From NCBI GenBank assembly GCA_004431415.1, contig QPMI01000662.1, positions 62,001 to 126,000 on the forward strand: a stretch of 64,000 bases of DNA, given 5' to 3'. Numbering within the stretch: the stretch's first letter is position 1; every line of letters begins with the position of its first letter. This DNA is from Cyanophora paradoxa (lineage: Eukaryota > Glaucocystophyceae > Cyanophorales > Cyanophoraceae). Under the pieces are notes generated by a model that was not told the DNA's origin, made no database searches, and worked only from the letters and a program-made list of their open reading frames with translations. Both the position numbers and the translations under genes were made by a program. Positions 32,093 through 43,100 of the stretch are shown here, in pieces.

Positions 32093-33839
32093 TTAAGCTT
32101 CGAATTCCGCGGCCGTCGTGCAATCGATATCGAGCCTCGAGAGTGAGAAGGCGGAGGGGGCGGGGGGCCGGGCGGCCGCGGCGGCGGCGGCCCAGCGCCT
32201 GACGCGCGGGACGAGGCAGCAGGCGAGGAGGGGCGCGAGGAGGGCGGCGACGAGGCAGGCGGAGAGGTAGAGGTGCCCGGCCACCCACTTCACGGCCGCC
32301 GCGTCCGCCTCGTGCCAGCCTGCCGCCCCGCCCCGCCCCGTCACGCCCCGAGCTCGAGCTCGGACGGCGGCGACCGGCGCATGCGCAGCGCACTGCTGCC
32401 GCCGACGTGGGAGACGAATGCCGTGTTCCCGCCACCGATGTACGGCTCATGAGAGAGCACCAGCACCGCGTCTTCCGGCGCCGTTCGCCCCGGCCTGCCC
32501 CAGCCGCGTGACAGAAGGCGACGAAACGGAGGAATTGAGTACCACTGTGCGTGGATGCGGTCCCACGCAAAGCGGGCGGCCTCGGGGCCACCGCGCGAGC
32601 GCATGTACTTGGCGAGCTGCGCCAGCGGCCCGAGGCCTGAGCGGGGCCCCGGCGGGAGGGGGCGCGAGGCGCTCGCCTGTCGGGAGAGGAAGACGGTGCC
32701 GGTAGAGAAGAGGACGGTGAGGTAGGGGGCGCCGTACGATCCGGCGGCGCCCCGCAGCCCCTCCACCGCCTGCTCGAAGAAGGGGTGCCCGGGCCGCGAG
32801 ACCAGGAAATCGTTCGTGATTCCCGCAGGCTCCGTGCTGAAGAGCATCGCCTGCATGACAATCACCCGCTTTGGGCGGCGCGGGGCGGGGCGGGGAGCTC
32901 GAGGGCGGGGAGGGCCGGCGCACTGGGGCGGTCCTAAGGGTGTCGGGGGAGCGCATGCAGACGACGTCGAGATCGGCGTAGACGCCGCCGAGGCGCGCCA
33001 TCACCATGTACCGCAGCGCGTCCGCCCGCTGCCCGCCCGCCGACCCGGTGGGTTCTTTTATTGAAACAAATTTGGTGCGCGTGGGGGTAGGGGGAAAAAA
33101 GAGGGAGGAGGAAGGGCGGGGGGGGGGGGGGGGCACCTGCACGAAATTGGGGTACGCGTCGTAGATGGGGAGGATGTCGGGGTACTCTTTGGCGACGAAG
33201 GCACGCGCCTTCTCGTCCGTCCAGAGCACATACGAGTACCTGCAGTGTGCGGCAACAGGACCAGATCAATGCTCAGAACGCCGAACGCCATTAGACGGGG
33301 CGTGGTGGTGGGGCGGGGCAGCGCGGGGCGGGGGCCGGGGGAGGGGAGGGGGGGGGGGGGGGGGGAAGGAGGGGGAGGGGGGGAGGGGCGGGCTGAGCAC
33401 CCGGGGAGTGCGTCGGGCTGGCAACTGTAGCTCGCTTTCTTCCACCTCGCGGGCATCTCTCGCTCCTGGCCCTCCGCCTGCTTTGGCCCGCGCCCACTGT
33501 CCAGCCACTGCACGCGCGTATTCGGCGGATGAGAAGCTTAAGAGAGAGGCTGCGGCTGGGCGGGACGTGGAAGCGGACGATCTGGTGGAGGACTTTGGGG
33601 ACGGCCGAGCGCTCGAGGAGCGGCGCCACGCGCTCCTGGAACTCCCCGTCCTCCCCGTTCAGCTCCAGCAGCCGCCGCGCCTCCTCCTCCCCAGCGCGCG
33701 GCGCGACCGCCGACGAGCATGCGCGGAGGTCCGACGCCAGCGCGATGCCCCATGCGGTTGCGCCGGCGAGCGCAACCGCCACGACCACAGCCGCGCCGCA
33801 GACGGCCGCGAACGCCAGCGGGCGCCTCTTGCGATCCAT
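32093..33839 (-). CDS. GT32 glycosyltransferase, like inositol-phosphoceramide mannosyltransferase/OCH1
   Basis: A Golgi-type membrane enzyme that should transfer a sugar from a nucleotide sugar to a lipid or glycan. The ATG at 33839 opens a signal-anchor: basic 'MDRKRRPLAF', then a hydrophobic helix 'AAVVVAVALAGATAWGIAL'. The catalytic region has the family entry 'VPKVLHQIVRFHVPPS', then 'YVLWTDEKARAFVAKEYPD', 'RADALRYMVMARLGGVYADL' and the DxD metal site in 'YADLDVVCM'. The motif 'GSS' followed by 'GWHEADAAAVKW' near the C-terminus resembles the GSSWHxxDA motif of MIPC synthases. A second hydrophobic segment 'LYLSACLVAALLAPLLACCL' follows, also seen in that family. Two introns in the 5' half contain long poly-C runs (poly-G on the plus strand, 33115-33136 and 33340-33380). 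Acceptor substrate cannot be told from sequence. Confidence 0.8.
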
Positions 33840-34216
33840 CGATCTGCGCGCGCGAGCGCTTTATTTGGTGTCTATATCTCCGTCTGACTGCCGCACGCGT
33901 GTAACATTAACTTCAGTAACAGCCAACCTGAAAAGCCTGATCACGTGCACGCGTACGTGCACCGGATTACAGTACGCAACTCTGCATGTGTGCACACTGC
34001 ACACCGTCAGGAACGCCGAAAAGATCGCTTGCCCTCCGCAGGCCGAGTTTGCACGGCGACATCGATGCTCCTCCGATCCGAATCTCTCGAGGCTCCGATT
34101 GTGCTTGCATTTTTGGGGGGATACAGTTTGGGTGTTTGGGTGGTCAGTTGGGGGGTACTGCGTCACATTCAAGCCCGCCGGCACATCAGCTCCATACTTC
34201 GATCGAGGACCCAGCG
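33840..34216. promoter_or_regulatory. Divergent intergenic region between GT32 gene and FKBP gene
   Basis: This gap of 377 bases lies between two divergent start codons and should contain both promoters. The right part (from about 34140) is duplicated at 30350-30428. No TATA box was identified; the left part is AT-richer than the coding DNA. Confidence 0.45.
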
Positions 34217-35378
34217 ATGAGCTGTTTCGCAGCGCTCGCCACCCCGCTGAGGCCGCCGGCGCAAGCCGCCAACGGCTGGCGTGGGCTGCCGTCGTCCCTC
34301 CTGTCCACCGCGATGCCGGTTCGCATCCGCACGGTTTCGACATGATCGCACGTCCCGCCCGCTCACATTTTGCAGACGCCGCGCGCGCGCACGGCCGGCC
34401 GCACGCCTGCGCCGGCCGCGGTGGACGTGACTTGCTCAAGCCGACAGCCGCCGCGCGCGGCGTTCGAAGCTTCCGATCCTTTGGCCAAACCCGCCTCCCG
34501 CCGGGCGCTCCTGTCGGCCCTCGCGCTGGCCGCCGCCGCCGCCGCCGCGCGGCCCGACGCGGCCCGCGCCGCGAACAAAGTGGATTGGGACGCCGCCGGT
34601 GCGTAGCTACCTCCTAGACGCTCCCGGCGGCCGCCGCCCGGGTCCGCGGCCGCTGAGCCTGCGCTTCGCGGGGCGCAGAGTTCACGGCGACGAAGTCGGG
34701 CCTGCTGGTGAAGGACGACGTGGAGGGCGAGGGGCCCTCCCCGCGCCGCAACATGATCGTCCGCCCCGCCCCGCCCGCTCCGCCCGCCCGCCCGCCCCGG
34801 CGAGCGCGGTGCGCAGGTGACGATCCACTACAAGGGCATGCTCGGGGACGGCGTGCGCGCGCCCCGCCCGCCGCCCACTCCCCGAGCGAGCCCTCGCTGA
34901 CTCACCGAGTCGCCGGGCAGTACGTCTTTGACGAGGACCGCGAGAGGCCCGCCCCCCCGCGCCCCCCCGCGCCCGGGCGTGCCCGCCCGTGCCCCGCCTG
35001 ACGGCCTGGGCCCGCTCCGCCGCAGGCCCTTCGACTTCGTCATTGGGCAGGGCCGCGCCATCAAGGGCTGGGAGGAGGTGCCGCCGCCACTCAGGGCCTC
35101 CCGCCCGGCCCCCGCGCGCCCGCGTCGCTGCGCCGACCCTTGCCCCCCCTCCCGCGCCAGGGCATCGGGACGATGAAGGTCGGCGGGCGGCGGCGCATCA
35201 TCGTGCCCCCCGAGCTCGGGTCCGCGCCCTAGCGTGGCTCAGACAGCGACCTCCGCCCTGCGCCCCTGACCCGGCGGGGCGCAGGTGGGGCGACAAGGGG
35301 AACGGGCTGCTGAACGTGCCGCCCAACGCGACGACCTACTTCGAGGTCGAGCTCCTCAAGGCCCGCAAGTTCTTCTAG
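34217..35378 (+). CDS. Thylakoid-lumen FKBP-type peptidyl-prolyl cis-trans isomerase
   Basis: Catalyses Xaa-Pro isomerisation, here predicted inside the thylakoid lumen. The N-terminus 'MSCFAALATPLRPPAQAANG' has the Phe near the start typical of glaucophyte/red-type plastid leaders. The second signal 'SRRALLSALALAAAA' has twin arginines and ends 'DAARA', suggesting Tat-type import and cleavage before ANKVDW. The FKBP domain is spread over short exons: 'NMIVTIHYKGMLGDG', 'YVFDEDRER', 'RPFDFVIGQGRAIKGWEE', 'GIGTMKVGGRRRIIVPPEL', 'WGDKGNGLLNVPPNATTYFE' and 'VELLKARKFF' to the stop at 35378. The core residues (HY, FDF-V-G-G, GWEEG, PP-L, F-VELL) are present. Introns are 50-75 nt. The leader was duplicated at 30429. 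The paralogous family in plants is FKBP13/16-type. Confidence 0.88.
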
Positions 35379-35800
35379 GGCAGCCCGCAGCGAGCGCTGG
35401 CGCTTGGCTTACGCTTGTGCCTGCGTGTAAATGATTCGAGCGCATGCGCACGGTCAACGTTCAATTGTACAGTGGCGCGGTTCACACCTGCCTAATCTCA
35501 GCACAGTACAACACTCAGAGGGAAAGGTACGAGCACAAGTACATGTACAGCTGGGAAATCGAAAGCCATAAAGGCAGGGGCCCGGGGGGGCCCTGCTGCA
35601 TAAAGCGATACGCTGGAGAGGGCGCCCCGGATAGACATACACCCCTGCGATCCATATGCATGCCCGAAGGAAACTACTGCGGCCACCTAGCGCTTAAACT
35701 ACACTACAGCCACGCAAGAGAAAGAGCGCGAGCGAGAGACGGGGCGGCCGCGCGGGCTCGCTCGAGCTCGACGCGAGGGCGGCGGCGGCGGCACCGCGGG
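35379..35800. other. Intergenic spacer, convergent gene ends
   Basis: About 420 bases between the stop of the FKBP gene and the stop of the MFS gene on the other strand. It has ordinary mixed composition and no exon-like frame that I trust. It should hold the two 3' ends. Confidence 0.5.
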
Positions 35801-37840
35801 CTACGCGCGGGAGTTGATGGAGTCGTTGTGGCCGCGGGCGATCTGGATCGACTCGGCGGCCATCGCCTCCTCCGCCGCCTCCTCCGCCGTCTCGCTCATC
35901 GCCGGCGTCATCGAGGAGGGCCCCGGCCCCGCCCCCGCCCCGCCGTTCTCGCCGGGCGTCTTCAGCAGCGGCTCGCGCTCGCCGGCGCCGCCGCCGCCGG
36001 CCTCGACGTCCTTGGGGTCGGGGGGGAGGTGCCGGAAGACGAAGGCGGCGTAGGCGACGGCGACGGCGAAGCAGGCGGAGCCGAGGAAGAAGGCGGCGCC
36101 GGGGAGGGGGAACGGCGCGTGCGGCGACGTCCAGAAGTAGAAGACGTTCGTCATGAGGGGCGGCCCCACGAGCCCCGAGAGGCTCGAGACGAGGCTCAGG
36201 GCGCCCTGCAGCAGGCCCTGCTCCGCCGTGCCGACGTGCTTGGAGAGGATGCCGGCGAGGGCGGGGGAGGCGACGGCGCCGCAGGAGCCGATGGAGAGGG
36301 CGGCGAGCATGGCCCAGCCGCGCCAGCTGATGCCGTAGACCAGGTGCGCGAGGCCCAGCAGCGAGAGCCCGACGACGACGGCGCGGCGCTCGCCCAGCGC
36401 CCGCATCGCCACGCGCACGGTGACGCCCTGGTTCACCGCGGCGAGCACGCCCAGGTAGGAGTAGATGTACCCCAGCAGCTGCGCCGTCCACCCGAACCGC
36501 AGCGTCCCGTAGAACACGAACGTGCTCTGGATGTCGCTGTCTGCGCCCCGCCCGCGGCTTCGCTCAGCGGGGGAGAGAGGGAAGGGGGGATGGAAGGGGA
36601 GGGGGCACCGGCGATGCCGTAGAGGACGTAGATGGTGGTGAGCTGGCGCACGACGGGGTCCTTGAAGAGGAAGCGCAGCGCCCCCACGGGGCTGATCTGC
36701 GCCCCGCGGCGTCAGCTCAGCGGGGGGCGGGGCGGGGCGGGGCGGGGGCGGGCCTTGATCCAGGAGAAGGAGCTCCTGGAGTCCTTGGAGAGGGACTCCG
36801 GGATGAAGACGAGGCAGAAGAGGAAGTTGAGGAGGTAGAGCCCGAACGCCACCGCGAAGGGCGGCACCAGGCTCTCGTGCCCCAGCCTGCCGTTTTGTCT
36901 CGCGCCTCAGCCCCCGGCGCACCCTGGCCGCAGGTAGGCGGCGGCGGGAAGCGCGCACCAGCCTCCGACGAAGGGCCCCACGATGTACCCGACGCCTGGC
37001 GGGCGGGCTCGGATCGGGCGGGCAGCGGCGGGAGAGCGGGCGGGCGGGCACCGAGGGAGGCGCCGAGGGCGCCGAAGCTCGTGGAGCGCGTCTCGTGCGA
37101 CGTGAGGTCAGCCGACGACGCCAGCATCACCACGAAGAAGTTGAGGGTCACGCTCGACAGGACCCTGCACGCCCGCGAGTTCGAAGTGGTTCGGCGGCGC
37201 GTGCGGGAGAAGACACGCGGCCGCGGGGCTGACCTGGCGAGGAAAAGCGTGTAGATGTCCTTCCATATTGCGGCCAGGATCATCAGCCCTGCGGACATAC
37301 TGCAGGGCGCGTGTCAAAGAGTCGTTGCGGCGCACGACGACCCGCAGGCCGCGAGGCGGCGCGTGCACCAGTATCCGAGCAGCAAAGTGACGAAGACCGG
37401 CCTGCACGCATGCACACGTTCAGGCGCAGGCCGATGCACGCTCGGGAGACGGACCGCCGCCCGAAGCAGTCAGAGAGAGCCCCGAAGAGTGTCGAGCCGG
37501 CAAACACGTTCAGGACGTTGCTTACTGCGCAGAGAGGACAAGCGTGTGAGTAACAAACTGAAGGGCACAGGTACGCGGCGCTCCGCGCGCTGCTGGCGTG
37601 CACCAAAGTCCATCGCCCCAGAAACCTGAGCACTCCGCCCCCTGCGCACGCAAGGCTTCAGGACCCTCCGGCAAATGCACCAGAGCTCACGTACTTGTCT
37701 CCGCCCATCAGCTCCATGAGCAGCAGGGGCGAGACGGGTGAAGTGATGCCCAGCGTGAATCCTAGCAGCACGCATGAGGAGAGGAGCAGTGCGCGGGCCC
37801 TGGATCGTCCCTCCGGTGTGGCTACGTCTATGACCGCCAT
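35801..37840 (-). CDS. Major facilitator superfamily transporter, MFSD14/HIAT1- or TetA-like
   Basis: A 12-helix membrane transporter of unknown substrate. The ATG at 37840 starts 'MAVIDVATPEGRSRARALLL' and the first helix 'SCVLLGFTLGITSPVSPLLL'. The MFS loop 2-3 signature is visible as 'STLFGALSDCFGRR'. Later exons give 'SVTLNFFVVMLASSADLTSH', 'GYIVGPFVGG', 'PFAVAFGLYLLNFLFCLVF' and 'SLLGLAHLVYGISWRGWAML'. The last exon contains 'GAVASPALAGILSKHVGTAE' and 'QGLLQGALSLVSSLSGLVGP', the pattern of the HIAT1/MFSD14 and tetracycline-efflux branch. The cytosolic tail has 'EREPLL', an acidic dileucine signal that would fit endosomal or vacuolar sorting (inference). The tail ends 'GHNDSINSRA' at 35801. 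It is divergent from PIGW with a 193-bp gap. Confidence 0.82.
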
Positions 37841-38033
37841 CGTCGCTCACTGCGCCTGCACCTCGCTCCCTTTTGTAAGGAGTTCAAGGCAGCAGACGTT
37901 GTACCCCGCCTGCACTGCCTCAGTGCCTCGCGGCTCCCGCGGCCCGCACGGCGCCTCTCTCGACCGCAGCGCGCTCTAGAGGCCTCGTTGAACGGGATCC
38001 CGCGCTCCGCGACCCGGCGGGGTGCGGAGCACG

Positions 38034-40006
38034 ATGGACGCAGCGGACGCCGCCGCCTTGAAGCTTCGGAAGGAAGCCTTCGTGCACGGTCTCTCCGGTA
38101 CGAGCACGGCCGAGGTTCTCCTCGTGTCCAGCGTCGCGCCGGTGCGCGCGCAATTTGATCCGGCACCGGCGCTCCTGAGCCGGCGCGCAGGCGGCGCTGT
38201 TCGCCCGGACGGCAATCCTCCATGCGCTCGAGCGACCTGAAACCGCTGGGCTCGGTGCGGCGGCGCTGTTCGCCGTCGACTTCATCACCCTCGTCCTCCC
38301 CGTCGTCCTCAGCTTCACGTGGACGCACCTGACGCCGGCGATTTTGGCTACATGCGTCACAGTCGGCGCGTCGCTCGTCTACGTGTGCGAGCGGTGCGCG
38401 CGGCCGGGGCGCGCGGGTGCTTTCGAACCGCGGCGAGCATCGCCCGCGGCCGCAGGCTCCTGGGCCGCACTGTCGTGGGCATCGACGAGGTGGACATGAA
38501 CGCCTCGCGCAGACCCGTCGTCTCGTCGTTCCGCGGTGCGCGAGCCGACCGCGCGCGGCGTGCTGCTCCAGCCGCTCGGCGCTCACCGCGGCCGCCGGCG
38601 CATCCGCGGCGGCAGGCTTCCTGCTCCTCATGACGGGCGTGGCGATCCTGGCGGTGGACTTCCCCGTCTTCCCGCGCCGCTTCGCCAAGACCGAGACCTT
38701 CGGCGTCTCGCTGGTGCCCGCCGCCCGCGACGCCGCGCGCCTCCCGAGCGGCCGGGCGAGCGCGGGGGCGGGCAGATGGACGCCGGCGTAGGGGGCTTCG
38801 TCGTGGCGAACGCCCTCTCGTGCCCGGAGGCGCGCGAGGGGCTCCGCGACCACAGCTCCTCGGGCGCGCCCCGCAGCAGGGACCGCGCCGCCGCGCCCCC
38901 CGCGGGGCCGCCCCGCCGGGGACATCCGCTGGCGCAAGCGGCGGCGGGAGCCCGGGGCGGTGGCGCGGCGGCTGGCGGCGGCGTGGCGCTCGGCGCTGCC
39001 GCTGCTCGCCCTCGGCGCCGCCCGCCTCCTCTCCGTCAAGGCCTCCAACTACCAGGTCCTCCGGCCCCCCGCCCCGCCCCGCCCGCCGGCCCGCGCGTGC
39101 CCCCCTGAGGCGGCGCAGGAGCACGTGAGCGAGTACGGCGTCCACTGGAACTTCTTCTTCACCCTCGCCGCTGTCTGCCTCCTCGCCGCCGCCTTCGACA
39201 CCGACGCCCCGCTCGCCCCCTACGCCGCCACGGGCCTCGCGGCGGGGTACCAGTACACCCTCAGCAGGGCCGGCCTCGAGGCGTACGTCCTCGACGCGCC
39301 CCGCGTCGACCTCCTCTCCGCCAACCGCGAGGGCCTCTTCAGCACCGCCGGTCCGCCCCGCGCCCCGCCCTCGTCTGCTCCCCCCCACCCATCACCCCCG
39401 GCGCCTGGCAGGGTACCTGGCGATCTACCTGGCGGCGGTGCGGCTCGGGTACGAGCTGATGAAGCCGCGGGTGGCGGGGGCGTGGCGGCGGCTGCCGCTC
39501 CTCCTCGCGGGGGCGGGGGCGCTCCTCTTCGGGGCCGTCGCCGCGTGCGACGCCGCCGGCCTGCCCGTCTCCCGCCGCCTCGCCAACGCCCCCTACGCCC
39601 TCTGGGTCCTCGCCTACTCGGCCTCCCTCCTCGCGCCGCTCCTCGCCGTGCACGCGCTCCTCCTCCCCGCCCCCTCCGACCGCGCCCGCCGCTCCCTCCT
39701 CGAGGCCCTCAACCGCAACGCCCTCCCCGCCTTCCTCCTCGCGCGCCCCCGTACCCCGCGCGCCTCCCCGTACCCCCGCGTGACGCCCCCGCAGGCGAAC
39801 GTGCTCACGGGGGCGACGAACAAGGCGGTGGCCACGCTGGAGACCCCCGACGCGCCCGCCCTCGCCATCCTCCTCGCCTACCAGGTCCCCGCCGCGTACC
39901 CCCCGCCCCGCCCTGCCCCCCTGGGGTGCGAGACCGCCGGCAGGCCGCCGTCTCCCTCCCCATCGCCGCCCTCCACGCCCGCTCCGTTTCCCTCAAGTTC
40001 TGGTAG
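38034..40006 (+). CDS. PIGW: GPI-anchor inositol acyltransferase (PIGW/GWT1)
   Basis: Adds an acyl chain to the inositol of glucosaminyl-phosphatidylinositol in the ER, an early step of GPI-anchor synthesis. The ATG at 38034 gives 'MDAADAAALKLRKEAFVHGL' followed by 'SGTSTAEV', which matches the family start (KEAFVxxLxGTS). Highly conserved blocks follow: 'GVAILAVDFPVFPRRFAKTE', 'TFGVSLVPAARDA', 'MDAGVGGFVVANAL', 'ARLLSVKASNYQ', 'EHVSEYGVHWNFFFTLAAVC'. Multiple hydrophobic segments are present through to the end ('ALAILLAYQV', 'VSLKFW' then TAG at 40004-40006). Introns are 50-70 nt. This is one of the most secure calls in the window and implies GPI-anchored surface proteins. Confidence 0.92.
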
Positions 40007-40165
40007 CCCCCGCCCGCGGCCGGCCGCCCCGCCCGCGCCCGCCCACCGGGCTCCGCGGCTGCTCGCTGCTCTTGTTCCTATGGTGCTCGCTGCCTCTGCA
40101 AGCTCTCTGCTGCACTAGCCTGTCTGCCTGGCTGCCTGCACTAGCGGGGGCGCGCGCAGGGCGGG

Positions 40166-43100
40166 CTAGCGCTCCCAGTCGTCGTCGATCTCGCAGACGA
40201 CGTGGTCGATGACGACCGTCACGCCCGAGTCGTCGCTCCCCGCCTCGCTCCCCGCCTCCTCCCCGCCCCCGTCCCCGTCCGACACGTCCATCCCGTCCGC
40301 ACCCGCCGGCGGCCCCTCGGGCGGGGGCGGCGGCGGCTCCGGGTCGGGGGGCGCCCCCGCGGAGGCGGAGGGGGCGTCGGGGGGGTCGGGGGAGATGGGC
40401 CGGGGCCGGGGCGAGGCCGGCGGGCTGGACTCCCCCGCCTCGCTCCCGCCCTCGCTGCCGACGCTGATGCTGCCCTCCAGCTCCCAGTCCTCCTCCTCCT
40501 CCATCGCCCGCACGTCCGGCGCCGTCTTGAACACCGCCGGCGCCCCCCGCGCCGCCGCCGCTGCCGGCGCCCCCGCAGCTGCCGCCGGCGCCTCCCTCCG
40601 CTCGCCCTCCTCCTCCTCCTCCTCCTCCTCCACCGGCGGCGCGTCCGGGAGGTGCTCCAAGGGCGGGACCGGGGGCGGCGCTCGGAAAAAGGCCGCAACT
40701 GGGGCCGGGGCGGGGGCCGGGGCCGGGGGCGGCTCCGGGGCCTCCTCTCCGGCCGGCCGCAGGAACGAGGCGCGCACCTCGAACGCGCTCTCCCCCGGCT
40801 GCCGGACAGGCCGCGCAGGCCCCGCCGCGTCAGCAGCGCGCCAAGGAGAAGCGAAGGGCAGGGAGGGGCGGGGCGCACGAGGGGGCGGGCGTCGGGGGGC
40901 GCGATCTCGAGGACGCCGGCGGCGCGGCACTCGGCGGCGGTGAGGACGATGCGCTCGGGGGGCCCGGGCCGGGGCCGCCCCCGGGCGGGGCCTGGCGTCG
41001 ACGAGGGCGAGGAAGGCGGTGGCCGCGGCGGCGGCGGCGCCCGAGTCGAGGCGGGGGACGGGCCGCAGGGCCACCGCGAGCGCCCCTCGCACGCCTCCCG
41101 CAGCTCGTAGAAGCGCAGGTGCACCCGCACGCCCGCGTCCCCTGCGCCCCGCTCCCCTCAGCCCGCCGCGGGCTGGGGCGGGCGGGGAGGGGGCCGCACG
41201 GGTCGAGCAGGCCGGCAGATGCTGGCCCGTGCGCGGGGCCTCCACCAGCGTGACCTGCGCGGGCGCCCGGCCGCCTCAGACCGCGCCGGCGGGCCGGCGG
41301 TCGGGGCCGGGGGCGGGGGGTTCGGGGCGGGCCTCTGCGAAGTAGAAGGGGCTGGCGGGCGTGCCGGCGCCGAAGCGGTAGAGGCGGCCCTTGGCGAGCT
41401 TGACGTGGCCCGGGGCGAGGGGGCGAGGCAGGGGAGGTCGGGGAGGCGCCGCCGGGGGGCCGCCGCCGCCCCGCGCCCCCGAGGAGGAGCCGACCGAGCG
41501 CGCGTCCTCCTCGTCGCTCCCCCCGGGGCTCCGCGCCCGCTCCCGCGCCCGGCCCCGGCTCGAGGGGGGCGAGGAGGGCGAGGGCGGGGAGGCCCGCCGC
41601 CCCGAGGAGGAGGAGGAGGAGGCCGGGACCGGGGCCGGCGGGCTGGTGGCCTGGGGGGAGGAGTGGGGGGCGGGGGCGGCGAGGTCCCCCGCGGGGGCGG
41701 CGCCGGCGAGGGAGCCGAGGGCGCCGAGGACGGCCTGGAGCTGCCCCGCCTGGGGGCCCCCAGCGCCGCCGCCAGCGCCGCCGCGCCCAGCGGGAGCGAG
41801 GCGGACGAGGAGGAGGCGGGGGAGCCGGCGGGGACGGCCCGCGGGGCCAGGAACTGGTTCACGAGGATGGCTGGGTTCTTCGAGGCCTGCGGCGCGTCAG
41901 GCCGGCCGGTGCGGACGGGCGGGCGGGCGGGCGGGGGGCGCGCCTCGGTGAGGAGATTGGCCGCCCGGATGATCTCGGTGCGCACGACGCTGTCGCTGCC
42001 GGCCCGACCTCGTCGGCGGCGGCGGGCGGGGGCGGGGGGCGGGGCGGACCTGGGCACGCATGCGATGGCGGGCTCGGGGGGGATGCGGGTGACAGCGGCG
42101 AGGGCGGCCGCGATGCGCGAGTCCGGGGGCACCGCCCGCGCCGCCTCCGCCTCGGGGTTCTCCACCGTGAGCCACCCGCTGCGCATGCGCCGGGGCGCTC
42201 AGCTGGAGAGGCGCGCGCCCCGCCCCGGCGCGGGGCGGCGTGGGGTCGCTCACCGGAGGCCCTGGCGGCGGAGGATGCCCTTGCGGGCGGTGGCGGCGTG
42301 GGAGCCGCCCTCGGGGAGGCCCGAGTAGGCGTTGAAGAAGCCCCGCAGCACCTCGAACATCGATGTCGTCGTCATCTCCTCCGGCCGCCGCGACTGCACC
42401 CGCCCCCGGGCCCCGCCCCGCCTCAGAACCCGGGCCGGGCGGGGCGCGGGGCGCGGGGGTGCGCGCACCACGAGGAAGGCGACGGCGAGGACGGACCAGG
42501 CGTAGGAGGGGATCCCATCCGGCCCGTCCGGCACCGCCCGTCGCCACCGCCACAGCTTCAGGATGCGCGTCAGCGGGATCTGCAGCCGGGGCCGGCGTCA
42601 GCGGCGGGGGCGGGGGCGAGGGGGCGGGGAGGGGGCGGGGGCGGGCCAGCTCGGGGAGGCGCTCGGTGAAGCGGGCGAGGAGGCGGGTGGAGCGGAGGCA
42701 GGCGGGGGCGTTGAAGAGGACGTTGCAGACCACGCCGGGGGGCGCCGCCACGCGCAGCATCGGGCCCCACAGCGTCTGCAGCGTCGACACCGTGCCCACC
42801 GCCGCCGCCGCCACCCGCGGGAGCACCAGCCCCATCAGCCGCGCCGCGTCCGGCTCCTGCAGCGCCCGCCCCCCGCCCGCCCCTCGGCCGGCCGCGCGGG
42901 GCGCGCGGGGCGGGGGAGGCGGGGCGGGCGCGGGGGCGCACCTTGGGGTCGGAGACGTGCACGTTCACGTCGCTGGCGAGCACGTCCGTGCCCGTCACCA
43001 CGCTCCCGAACAGCGCCGCCTGCCCCCGCCGAGTCGGACCGGCGGCGGGGGTGGCGGGGAGGGGGCGGGGGCGGGGGAGGGGCGGACCTGGGCGGAGGGG

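Noticed and set aside
31433-32096. Overlapping Gly/Pro-rich frames on both strands
   Set aside because: They lie within the foldback element and translate its repeats.
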